DNA of 64,000 nucleotides from an uncultured Clostridia bacterium (GTDB lineage: Bacteria; Bacillota; Clostridia; Oscillospirales; Acutalibacteraceae), in assembly GCA_947623175.1 (NCBI GenBank), contig CANQGK010000002.1:62001-126000 (forward strand), given 5' to 3'. Each line of letters begins with the position of its first letter. Position 1 is the stretch's first letter. Under the pieces are notes generated by a model that saw nothing but the letters and a program-made list of their open reading frames with translations, ran no database searches and was not told the DNA's origin. Positions 54,172 through 63,175 of this stretch are shown piece after piece. The translations under genes and the position numbers were made by a program.

Positions 54172-57053
54172 AAACGACCGGTATAAAAAAAGCCTTATGC
54201 TTTGCTGTAGCCTTTTTCGTTGCCGTTTCGTGTTTTAAATTTTCGGCATATTCCGCGAAGGCCGAAGAGAGCGCCTTCGCGGACGCCCTTTCGACAAAAA
54301 GCGGCGAATTTATGCGCGATACGCTCAAAAGCTTGCCGGAAACTGTCGGAGAGGACAGCTTTGTCATTCCTTCGGAACAGGCGGTCGATGAAAAAGGCGA
54401 TTATTTAAAAGCCGTTTCGGACAGCGAATATACCGATGATCCCGTCGTGATGTTAAACAAGGATTGCGGTACCGTAAGCTTTTCTTTTGAAATCAAAAGC
54501 GCGGGGCGTTATTATCTTTCGACCGAATACCGCGTAACCTCCGGAAATTCGGACGCCGTACGCAATATCCTTATCGACGGTGTATCTCCGTATATCGAAA
54601 CCGATAACGTCATCTTTTACCGTATGTGGCGGGACAGCGGAGAGCCTACCGTAAACACGCTCGGAAACGAGGTATTGCCGACTATTGAGGAAATACCCGG
54701 TTATAACGCCGTTGACATTTGCGACGGCTATGGATATTATGCGACTCCGCTTATATTTTATTTTGATATAGGCAGGCATACCGTTTCCTTTGAATACGTG
54801 TCGCAGGATATGGCGGTCAAATATCTTAAGCTTTCCCCTTATAAAGAACTGCCGTCTTATCGGGAAGCGGCAAAGTCGCATAACGATAAAGCATCCGGCG
54901 AAGGGGTACTCACCTTTCAGGCGGAGGACTGTATGATTATGCGCAACAGTGCGTCCATACGCCTCGACAGCCATGGCGATCCTTCGGTTTTACCGAATAA
55001 ATACGGTTATAAGGTATATAACGCCATAGGCGGCGAAAGCTTCAGAAAAGGCAATCAAAGCGTTGCGCTTCGCTTTAACGTAAATACGTCGGGGCTTTAT
55101 AAGCTCGCTTTAAGAGGCGGGCAGATCTGGGACGACGGTATGCCCTCTTACAGAACGGTTATGATAGACGGCGAAATTCCCTTTGCCGAGCTTATGGAAT
55201 ACCGTTTCGATTACAGCTCAAGATTTAAGACCTTTACGCTTTCCGACAGCGACGGTAATCCGTATTTGTTCTATCTCGAAGCGGGAGAGCATACTTTGAC
55301 ACTTACCGTTACGTTAGGGGAAATGACCGATATTATTCAATCCCTCTATAAGGATATGATGCTGCTCTCGGACGTTATTCTGGACATTACGAAGCTTACC
55401 GGAAACGATCCCGATCCGAATTACGATTATAGGTTTTTTGAAAATATACCGGATCTCGAAGCAAATCTCAAAATATTGGCAAGCGATATAAAAGCGCAAT
55501 ATGACAATATGGTTTCCGTGTGCGGCGGTTCGACCGGCATGGCGAGCAATTTGGTCTCGGTATATAAACAGCTCGAAAGAATGACGGAGGATCCCTTTGT
55601 CATAGCCTCCCGTTACAGCCAGCTGACTTCCGCTCAAAGCAGTTTGGGATCATGGTATATGGAATTACAGTTTCAGTCCTTCGGATTGGATGAGTTTTCG
55701 GTTGCGGCAAAAGATGAAGCCGTGCCCGAAAGAAGCTCGAATTTCTTTCAGCGCTTTTGGCAAACCGCCGTTAATTTCATGTTATCATTTACCAAAGACT
55801 ATAATAACGTCGGCAGCAGGCTCGGAAGCGATACGGAATATACCGATTCGATCGACGTATGGATTTCGCGCGGTACCGAGTGGGCGGAGTCGTTGAAGGA
55901 GTTTGCCGACAGCAGCTTTACGCCGAAAACCGGCATTTCCGTAAACGTAAAGACCGTGCCGGCTTCACAGCTTAATACGGGCAGTGCAAACGTATTGCTG
56001 CTTTCAATCATATCGGGAGACGCTCCGGATATCGCGATGGGTATTTCAGCAACTTCACCGGTCGAATTTGCTATTCGAGACGCGGTAGTGGATCTGTCTC
56101 AAATGAAGGATTTCGACAAGGTCAAGGAGCGGTTTTTGCCGACGATCTTTACGCCTCTTACATATAACGGCGGTGTTTGGGCGCTGCCGGAGACTATGAA
56201 TTTTACGGTAATGTTTTATCGCAGGGATATTATTGAGCGTTACGGTATTTCCCTGCCGCAAACATGGGATGAGCTGCGCCATAAAATTTTGCCGAAGCTT
56301 TTCAAAAACGGCATGAGTTTTTATATGCCCGCGGATTTTGCGATGTTTTTATATCAGCATAAGGGCAGCTATTATTCCGAAGACGGACTTCGCTCGGCTC
56401 TCGATTCGCCGGAGGCTTACGAGGCGTTTGAGGAGTACACGCAAATGTTTACCCAATACGGCATCGACGTAAACGCCAACTTCTTTAACCGATTCAGAAC
56501 CGGAGAAATACCTATGGGAATAGGCAGCTATACGCTCTACCTCCAGCTTTTGACGTCCGCGCCCGAGCTTGTGGGAAAATGGGATATCGAAGCGGTTCCC
56601 GGAACGGAGAGCGACGGAAAAACGGACAGAAGCGTAGGCGGTATATCAGGCGAATGCGATATGATTATTAAAAAGAATTCGGTTACCGATTACGAGAGCT
56701 CCTGGGAATTTCTCAATTGGTGGACCTCGGCAGAGGTTCAACGCCTATACGCAATACAGATAGAATCCCTTATCGGAGCGGAATCACGCTGGAATTCCGC
56801 GAATTTGGACGCTTTTCTTTCGCTTGATTGGTCGGCGTCGCATGTCGGGGTGTTCGAGGATATGTGGAATTGGGCGAAAGAGACGCCGGTCGTACTCGGA
56901 AGCTATTATACCAGCCGTTATATAACCAATGCTTTCACGGACGTCGTCGTTTCGGGAAACACAAGCACGCGCGACGCGCTTGAAAACGCGGTAAAGGCAA
57001 TCAACAAAGAGCTTAAAACAAAGCAGGAGGAGTACGGAGTATATGCGAACTGA
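54168..57053 (+). CDS. Carbohydrate-binding/solute-binding fusion protein
   Basis: 961 aa. The N-terminal secretion signal ends in AKA near residue 33; an earlier AVSC could serve as a weak lipobox. Residues 70-225 and 250-410 look like two carbohydrate-binding jelly rolls (GRYYLSTEYRV, SGLYKLALRGG), residues 430-560 are helical, and residues 570-960 form a family 1 solute-binding domain (ISGDAPDIAMGIS, YRRDIIERYGISLPQTWDEL, WEFLNWWTS). Fusing glycan-binding modules to an ABC binding protein is unusual. Overlaps the permease gene by 11 bases. Confidence 0.75.
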   Translation: MKTTGIKKALCFAVAFFVAVSCFKFSAYSAKAEESAFADALSTKSGEFMRDTLKSLPETVGEDSFVIPSEQAVDEKGDYLKAVSDSEYTDDPVVMLNKDCGTVSFSFEIKSAGRYYLSTEYRVTSGNSDAVRNILIDGVSPYIETDNVIFYRMWRDSGEPTVNTLGNEVLPTIEEIPGYNAVDICDGYGYYATPLIFYFDIGRHTVSFEYVSQDMAVKYLKLSPYKELPSYREAAKSHNDKASGEGVLTFQAEDCMIMRNSASIRLDSHGDPSVLPNKYGYKVYNAIGGESFRKGNQSVALRFNVNTSGLYKLALRGGQIWDDGMPSYRTVMIDGEIPFAELMEYRFDYSSRFKTFTLSDSDGNPYLFYLEAGEHTLTLTVTLGEMTDIIQSLYKDMMLLSDVILDITKLTGNDPDPNYDYRFFENIPDLEANLKILASDIKAQYDNMVSVCGGSTGMASNLVSVYKQLERMTEDPFVIASRYSQLTSAQSSLGSWYMELQFQSFGLDEFSVAAKDEAVPERSSNFFQRFWQTAVNFMLSFTKDYNNVGSRLGSDTEYTDSIDVWISRGTEWAESLKEFADSSFTPKTGISVNVKTVPASQLNTGSANVLLLSIISGDAPDIAMGISATSPVEFAIRDAVVDLSQMKDFDKVKERFLPTIFTPLTYNGGVWALPETMNFTVMFYRRDIIERYGISLPQTWDELRHKILPKLFKNGMSFYMPADFAMFLYQHKGSYYSEDGLRSALDSPEAYEAFEEYTQMFTQYGIDVNANFFNRFRTGEIPMGIGSYTLYLQLLTSAPELVGKWDIEAVPGTESDGKTDRSVGGISGECDMIIKKNSVTDYESSWEFLNWWTSAEVQRLYAIQIESLIGAESRWNSANLDAFLSLDWSASHVGVFEDMWNWAKETPVVLGSYYTSRYITNAFTDVVVSGNTSTRDALENAVKAINKELKTKQEEYGVYAN

Positions 57054-57960
57054 AAATTCCGATTACAGACCCTCCAAATTTTCTCTGTTTTGGAAAAAGT
57101 ATTCGACGGGTTATATCATGCTCGCGCCCTTTGCCGTGCTGTTTTGTCTTTTCATTATTCTGCCGGTTATCGTAGCTGTGGTAATAAGCTTCACCGATTA
57201 CAATATGTTTGACCATTTCAGCTTTGTGGGCTTTAAAAACTATGAGCTGTTGATTTTGGACGACGATATTTTTTGGACGGCGATGAGAAACACGCTTGTT
57301 TTTGCGCTGATTGTCGGTCCTATCGGATATTTCTTGAGCTTTTTTGCGGCGTGGGTGCTTAATCAGATAAAGTTCAGAAATGCTTTCGCTCTGGCGTTTT
57401 ACGCTCCGTCCATTACTTCGGGCATCGCTATGAGCTCGGTATGGCTTTACATTTTTTCGTCGGACCGATACGGTCTTATAAATAATGTATTGATAAACTT
57501 CGGAATTACGGACGATCCGATTTTGTGGACGCAGGATCCGAAATATATTCTTACGGTCATAATTATCATTTCGATTTGGATGAGTATGGGTACGGGCTTT
57601 TTGGTATTTCTGGCAGGTTTGCAAAACGTTGACGTCACTATTTATGAGGCGGGAGCAATCGACGGCATCAATAACCGTTTTCAGGAACTGAAATACTTAA
57701 CCTTGCCGCAAATCAAGCCTCAGCTTATGTTCGGCGCCATTACGGCGGTTACAAATTCTTTCGGAGTGTTTGACGTTGCGGTGGCGGTCGCGGGTATGCC
57801 AAGCCCCAATTACGCCGGCCATACGGTAGTGGCTCACCTATACGATTACGCGTTTATACGTTTTCAGATGGGTTACGCCTCGGCAATCGCCACGATCCTG
57901 TTCATTCTTACGTTCGCGCTCGGAAAAGGGCTTATCAGAGCGCTCAGTGAAAGGGGATAG
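57043..57960 (+). CDS. ABC sugar permease (MalF/UgpA type)
   Basis: 305 aa with six membrane segments; YEAGAIDGINNRFQELKYLT (near residues 203-222) is the EAA loop that contacts the ATPase. No ATPase gene is present in the operon, as is common in Firmicutes, where a shared MsmX/MsmK-type ATPase is used. Starts inside the end of the fusion gene behind GGAGGAG, and pairs with the next gene. Confidence 0.92.
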   Translation: MRTENSDYRPSKFSLFWKKYSTGYIMLAPFAVLFCLFIILPVIVAVVISFTDYNMFDHFSFVGFKNYELLILDDDIFWTAMRNTLVFALIVGPIGYFLSFFAAWVLNQIKFRNAFALAFYAPSITSGIAMSSVWLYIFSSDRYGLINNVLINFGITDDPILWTQDPKYILTVIIIISIWMSMGTGFLVFLAGLQNVDVTIYEAGAIDGINNRFQELKYLTLPQIKPQLMFGAITAVTNSFGVFDVAVAVAGMPSPNYAGHTVVAHLYDYAFIRFQMGYASAIATILFILTFALGKGLIRALSERG

Positions 57961-57965
57961 GCTGT

Positions 57966-58832
57966 ATGAGTATACAAAAAACACATAATCTCAAAAGCAG
58001 ATTTTTATGGTGTCTGGTTTACGGACTGCTCATATTGCTGGCGCTTTTTACCTGTCTTCCGCTCGTTTATCTTATTTCGACGGCATTTAAGCCTATGAGC
58101 GAGCTTTATCTTTTTCCGCCGCAGTTTTTTGTAAAGCATCCTACGCTTGATAATTTTTCGACGCTTTTGGTTTCACTTTCGAGCTCCGCCGTACCTTTTA
58201 CGCGCTATATATTCAACAGCTTCTTTATCACCGCGATTATAGTTTGCGGAACGGTTTTTGCCAGCACCATGGGCGCTTATGCGCTGGTGAAGCATCATCC
58301 TCCGGGCAGTAAGCTGTTTTTTAACCTTGTGGTGGCGGCTTTGATGTTTTCGCCTTATGTAACGCAAATCCCGCGTTTTATCATCATCAACTCGATAGGG
58401 CTTAAAAGCTCTCTCTTGGCTGTAATATTACCGGCGATTGCCTCGGCGTACAATTTTTTTCTTATAAAACAGTTTATCGAGCAGCTGCCGGATACGATGA
58501 TAGAAGCGGCGCGCATTGACGGCGCGGGTGAGTTCTTTATTTACCGAAAAATCGTAATGCCAATGTTGGCGCCCGCATGGTCGACACTTATCGTATTCAG
58601 CTTTGTGTCTTCATGGAACGATTTTTTCTCACCGCTTATTTATATAAAAGACGTAGCCATGAAAACCCTGCCGTTGGCGCTCAATACGATCGCGTCGGGC
58701 GGCAGCGGAATAGGCAGAGCGGGCGCTGTGGCGGCGTCGGCAATGATCACCACATTACCGACAGTTATCATATTTACGGTTATGCAGCGTAAGGTAATGC
58801 AAACCATGATGTATTCGGGAATTAAGGGGTGA
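57966..58832 (+). CDS. ABC sugar permease (MalG/UgpE type)
   Basis: 288 aa with six membrane segments and the EAA loop MIEAARIDGAGEFFIYRKIV (near residues 178-197). The family-typical LPLVYLISTAFKP follows the first segment. With the preceding gene it forms the membrane channel of one importer. Ribosome site AGGGGATAGG. Confidence 0.93.
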   Translation: MSIQKTHNLKSRFLWCLVYGLLILLALFTCLPLVYLISTAFKPMSELYLFPPQFFVKHPTLDNFSTLLVSLSSSAVPFTRYIFNSFFITAIIVCGTVFASTMGAYALVKHHPPGSKLFFNLVVAALMFSPYVTQIPRFIIINSIGLKSSLLAVILPAIASAYNFFLIKQFIEQLPDTMIEAARIDGAGEFFIYRKIVMPMLAPAWSTLIVFSFVSSWNDFFSPLIYIKDVAMKTLPLALNTIASGGSGIGRAGAVAASAMITTLPTVIIFTVMQRKVMQTMMYSGIKG

Positions 58833-58836
58833 TAGG

Positions 58837-60975
58837 GTGAAACGCAAAATAACAGCGGCCGGATTAATCGGCCTTTTAATACTCTGCTTTCTGAACCCCT
58901 GCGTATCGGCTCAGGATTATGAAACGGCATATGTAATCAATAACGGTAAAAAGGTACCTATGCCGGCTGCATATACCTTTTCTTACAGTATCGACGCCGC
59001 CGTTTTACCGGACGGAAGCCTTTACGGGTATTTTGACCAGCCTTCCGATTTGAAATCGGACAAGGACGGGTTTTTGTATGTTGCGGACACCAAAAACAAC
59101 CGGGTATTGCGCTTAACCTCCGAAGGCATAGTAAATAAGGTTTACGACTCTGCCGATAACCTTGAGTTTAAAGAGCCGCAGGGCGTTTTCCCCGCATACG
59201 ACGGTACGCTTTTTATTGCCGACACCGGCAACGAAAGAATCGTGCGCCTGACGTCGGACGGCAAGACCGTAAGCGTCCTGCCGAGACCTCAAGCCGACGA
59301 GCTTTCGAGTCTTTCGGTATATTCTCCCACAAAAATCGCCTTTTCCGAGTACGGCGAGCTTTACGTTCTTATGGGTGAAAACATAATGACGTTAGACGAA
59401 AACAATAATTTCAGAGGTTATATCGGACAGACAAAAATCGGCTACAGCTTTGTGGAAGCCCTGCTTCGAAAGGTTGCCTCGGATATTCAGAAAAGAAGCA
59501 TAAAAAGGCGCACAGCCTCCGCTTACGATAACTTTTGCTTAAGCGACGACGGGCTTATATACGCGGTCAATCGGGATACGTCGGAGGGACAGCTTAAAGT
59601 AATCAATTCGGTCGGAAACAACATATACAGAAAGGTTTCTTCCGTATCCGATTCGGGTATTACGCTTTCCGGATATATTTCGAAATTTTTCACCGGAAAC
59701 GTCATCCGCAAATCCTTTTCATACGGCGAAAAAATCGACGGTAATGATCCTCTTTTTGCGGGTATATGCGTCGATAAAAACGGCATAGTAAGCGCTGTGG
59801 AAAAGCAGTCGGGCAGAATTTACCAATACGATCAGTCGGGAAATTTACTCGCGGTATTCGGTGGCTTGGGCGATAAAAACGGCGAATTTACCGTTCCCGG
59901 CTCTATGTGCTGTGACAAAAACGGAAATATATATATCCTTGATACCAGCAGGGGCGGAATTACGGTATATTCGCCCACAAAATTCATTATTACCGTTCAA
60001 AACGCCGTCACCGCGTATTATAACGGCGAATACGATACCGCAAAGGCGCTTTACGACGAAGTTCTGCAAATGGATTCAACCTATCCGCTCGCCTTCGAGG
60101 GACTTGCCGCCGCCGCGTATAAAGAAGGGAGACTTAACGACGCGCTCGCGTACTACAAAAGCGCCGGAGATCGCGTCGGCTACTCCAATGTTTTTACGGA
60201 ATACCGATACGGCATATTAAAGTCGCATTTTGTGTGGATATTTCTGGCGGCGGTACTTATAATTGCAATTGTCGCAGCGGCTTTGGTTACGGCGGCGAAA
60301 AAATCAAAAAAGGTGCTTTTGGCGGTCGAATACGATTCGGCGCCGATCGACTTTAAAAACGGTATTTTGCTTGCCGTAAGTATGATTTTTCGCCCCGGGC
60401 GCACTATCGAGGCCATACACACTTCGCGCAAACGGCTTAAAATCGGTTCGGCGTGGCTTATTATCGCGCTGCTTTTCGTAACGAGGATAATATTTATCTA
60501 TACGGTTCATTTCCCGCTGCAGGATATAGAGCTTTCGGACGTCAATTTGGCGCTTGAATTTTTTAAATTGATAGTTCCGGTGCTCACATGGGCTGTAGCC
60601 TCAAGCCTCATCACTTCTCAGATGGACGGGGAATCCACGTTGTCCGAGTGCTTTGTATGTACCGTGTATTCGATGGCGCCCTATATAGTCGTTAATCTTT
60701 TGGCGACGGCGCTTTCCCATATACTCAGTCAGAATGAGACCGGATTTTTTGCCTTGATGGTCAACGGTGTGACCGTATGGTGCGTTTTGCTTATTATCGC
60801 CACGGTACACCGAATAAACGACTACAGCGGCATGCGGACATTTTTCGTGTGTATCATAACCTTAATCGCGGTTGTGCTTATTTGGTTTACCGTGCTTTTC
60901 GGTTATTCGCTTGTCGTTCGTCTTTTCCGATTTTTCGGAGAGGTATCGGGGGAAGTTGAGCTTTTATTATGGTAG
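58837..60975 (+). CDS. NHL-repeat / TPR / Yip1-domain membrane protein
   Basis: 712 aa. A signal segment (1-25) is followed by an extracellular NHL-type beta-propeller (about 45-380; LKSDKDGFLYVADTKNNRVL, FIADTGNERIVRLTS, GNIYILDTSRGGITVYSPTK). A short TPR-like stretch (385-440, ALYDEVLQMDSTYPLAFEG), a membrane segment (465-487), and a C-terminal Yip1-type domain with about five more segments (500-700) complete it. Start GTG behind AAGGGGTGATAG. Such proteins accompany carbohydrate ABC genes in other Firmicutes; their role is unknown, perhaps sensing or assembly. Confidence 0.72.
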   Translation: MKRKITAAGLIGLLILCFLNPCVSAQDYETAYVINNGKKVPMPAAYTFSYSIDAAVLPDGSLYGYFDQPSDLKSDKDGFLYVADTKNNRVLRLTSEGIVNKVYDSADNLEFKEPQGVFPAYDGTLFIADTGNERIVRLTSDGKTVSVLPRPQADELSSLSVYSPTKIAFSEYGELYVLMGENIMTLDENNNFRGYIGQTKIGYSFVEALLRKVASDIQKRSIKRRTASAYDNFCLSDDGLIYAVNRDTSEGQLKVINSVGNNIYRKVSSVSDSGITLSGYISKFFTGNVIRKSFSYGEKIDGNDPLFAGICVDKNGIVSAVEKQSGRIYQYDQSGNLLAVFGGLGDKNGEFTVPGSMCCDKNGNIYILDTSRGGITVYSPTKFIITVQNAVTAYYNGEYDTAKALYDEVLQMDSTYPLAFEGLAAAAYKEGRLNDALAYYKSAGDRVGYSNVFTEYRYGILKSHFVWIFLAAVLIIAIVAAALVTAAKKSKKVLLAVEYDSAPIDFKNGILLAVSMIFRPGRTIEAIHTSRKRLKIGSAWLIIALLFVTRIIFIYTVHFPLQDIELSDVNLALEFFKLIVPVLTWAVASSLITSQMDGESTLSECFVCTVYSMAPYIVVNLLATALSHILSQNETGFFALMVNGVTVWCVLLIIATVHRINDYSGMRTFFVCIITLIAVVLIWFTVLFGYSLVVRLFRFFGEVSGEVELLLW

Positions 60976-60985
60976 GTGATTTGGC

Positions 60986-63175
60986 ATGAAAAAAATTAAA
61001 TTTTGGCTGTGTCTTCTGCTGGTTCTGTCCTTGTGCATGAATGCTCTGTGGCTTTTCGCCGAGGAAAACGACGGGAAATCGGAAGACTATAAGGCACATG
61101 AATTTATATCACCGGACGGCGCTTCCTATATACCGGCGGCTCAAAACGATAAGTATCGTCTGTCTTACTGCTCCGATACGGGAGCAATAAGAATTGAGAG
61201 CGCTTCGGGCGAAAATTTATGGGATTCGGCAGTAACGTCGGAAATTTACGATACCGCACAGCTCACCGATACCTTTCGTGCCTATACCAATTCACTGCTC
61301 TGCATCAGCTATTGCAAGAAGGACGATTTGAGCTGTAATTATTCGAAAGACTATTCTTCGCTTTATTCAAACAGCCGGGAGGCTTATAAGCTTTCCGACG
61401 GTATTCGCATAGATTACGGCTTTACATTGCCTAAAATAGAGCTGTCTCTTGAAATACGGCTTACCGATAAAGGACTCAAAGTGCGTATTCCGTATGACAG
61501 CGTTAAGGAAAAGGGCGATTATATTCTCTACTGCGCCGAGGTATTTCCTTTCTTCGGGGCGGCGTCCGACCAGGATGACGGATATCTGTTTTATCCCGAC
61601 GGGAGCGGCGCCGTTACCGAGTTTAAAAATTCCCGCACAAAAAGCCGCTTTACGAGCGAATTGGTATTGGACGTTTATTCGCCTGCAGACGATGAGGAAC
61701 AGCTTTCCGACTCGGTTTCCCGGGTGATGCTTCCGGTTTACGGCGTAAAGCGTAACGACAGAGCCTTTATCGCCTGCGCAGACAAGGGAGACGAAAACCT
61801 CAGCATACATGTTTCTCCCTGCCTCTTTATGTCCACCGTGCAGGTAAACAGAGCCTATTTCGTCTTTAAATACCGGACGCAGTACCGTATGTATGTTTCC
61901 AATACGGTTAAGGGAAATCAAGATACGGATACGCTGCAATACAAATTAAGGCTTAACGAAGAATTGCTCGACGGCGATCGAGAAATGAGCATCCTGTTAC
62001 TTGATGCGCCCGATGCCGATTACAGCGGAATGGCGAACGTCTACCGCGATCACCTGATAGAAAACGGGCTTATAGGCGAGAGGTTAGAGGACGGAGATCC
62101 GTATTTGGCGCTGGACATGTATATGGCGGTCAATAATCCGGATTCTTTAATAGGGAAAAAGGTTACGGCTACAACCGCGGATGGCGCTGTTGAGATTACC
62201 GATGATTATCTTAAATCGGGCGTTGATAAAATTTCTCTGCGCCTTTTGGGGTGGAGCGACGACGGCGGCAAGCTTCCGCAGAGTGCCAAGCCCGCATCCG
62301 AAGCGGGCGGCACAAAAGCGCTTAAAAAGCTTAACGCTTTTGCCGAAAAAAACCAAAATATCACCCTGCTTTTAGACGCCGATCCCGTACTGACGTCCGA
62401 AGTTAAAAATTCCGCGGTCATGGGCAATCTTATTCCGATTTCGGACGAAGACGAGGAGACTTTTTTGATGTCTCCCGCAAAAACCAAGCGGTTATTCGGT
62501 AAATTCGTTTCCCGTATTTCAAAATATCCGTCCTTAAAGCTTTCGGTGGACGGCATTGCCGAATATCTTTACGGCGATTTTAAAAAGGGGCGCAGCTATA
62601 CGCGAAAGGATACAAAGGCGGAAGAAAGCAATATGCTGTCAAGCGACTCGGTTTACGCCGCGGGCGGTGGTAATCTTTACGCGCTTAATAAAGTGAAGCG
62701 CCTTTACGATATACCGATTTCTTCCTCGGGTTATTCGATAACCGATTACAGCGTACCGTTTTATCAGATGGTCGTTCACGGCTATGTAAGGTATACCTCT
62801 CCTTTGCCGGCAAATCTCTCTCCCGACGTTCGGACGGAGTTTCTGAAATGGCTTGAGTACGGCTCCGATCCGTATTTTTTGCTGACCGAGGAAAATTCTT
62901 CCGTGCTTTCCGGCACTTCGGCGGATACGCTTTTCTCATCGCGAAATGCCGATTGGAAGGATACCGTTACCGATATTTTCGCAAAGTACAAGGCGGATTT
63001 CGGTGGTCTTGCAAACAAAAGTATCATAAGTCATACCCGAATCGGCACGACGGCGAGCGCGGTAAAGTACGAAAACGGTACGACGGTAATTATAAATTAC
63101 GGCGATTTCAAAATAACCTACGACGGTGTTGAAGTTGAGCCGCAGACTTACTCGGTGAAGGGAGCAAAAACGTGA
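60986..63175 (+). CDS. DUF5696-like exported protein, possible glycosidase fold
   Basis: 729 aa with a signal peptide (1-27). A beta-rich N-terminal half contains GYLFYPDGSGAVTEFKN (near 210), which I associate with DUF5696 proteins. The second half (about 360-650) alternates helices and strands ending in acidic residues (NITLLLDADPVL, KLSVDGIAEYLYGDF), suggesting a TIM barrel of glycoside-hydrolase type. No catalytic assignment is possible by eye. Stop overlaps the next gene's GTG start. The family name is from memory and needs a profile search. Confidence 0.6.
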   Translation: MKKIKFWLCLLLVLSLCMNALWLFAEENDGKSEDYKAHEFISPDGASYIPAAQNDKYRLSYCSDTGAIRIESASGENLWDSAVTSEIYDTAQLTDTFRAYTNSLLCISYCKKDDLSCNYSKDYSSLYSNSREAYKLSDGIRIDYGFTLPKIELSLEIRLTDKGLKVRIPYDSVKEKGDYILYCAEVFPFFGAASDQDDGYLFYPDGSGAVTEFKNSRTKSRFTSELVLDVYSPADDEEQLSDSVSRVMLPVYGVKRNDRAFIACADKGDENLSIHVSPCLFMSTVQVNRAYFVFKYRTQYRMYVSNTVKGNQDTDTLQYKLRLNEELLDGDREMSILLLDAPDADYSGMANVYRDHLIENGLIGERLEDGDPYLALDMYMAVNNPDSLIGKKVTATTADGAVEITDDYLKSGVDKISLRLLGWSDDGGKLPQSAKPASEAGGTKALKKLNAFAEKNQNITLLLDADPVLTSEVKNSAVMGNLIPISDEDEETFLMSPAKTKRLFGKFVSRISKYPSLKLSVDGIAEYLYGDFKKGRSYTRKDTKAEESNMLSSDSVYAAGGGNLYALNKVKRLYDIPISSSGYSITDYSVPFYQMVVHGYVRYTSPLPANLSPDVRTEFLKWLEYGSDPYFLLTEENSSVLSGTSADTLFSSRNADWKDTVTDIFAKYKADFGGLANKSIISHTRIGTTASAVKYENGTTVIINYGDFKITYDGVEVEPQTYSVKGAKT

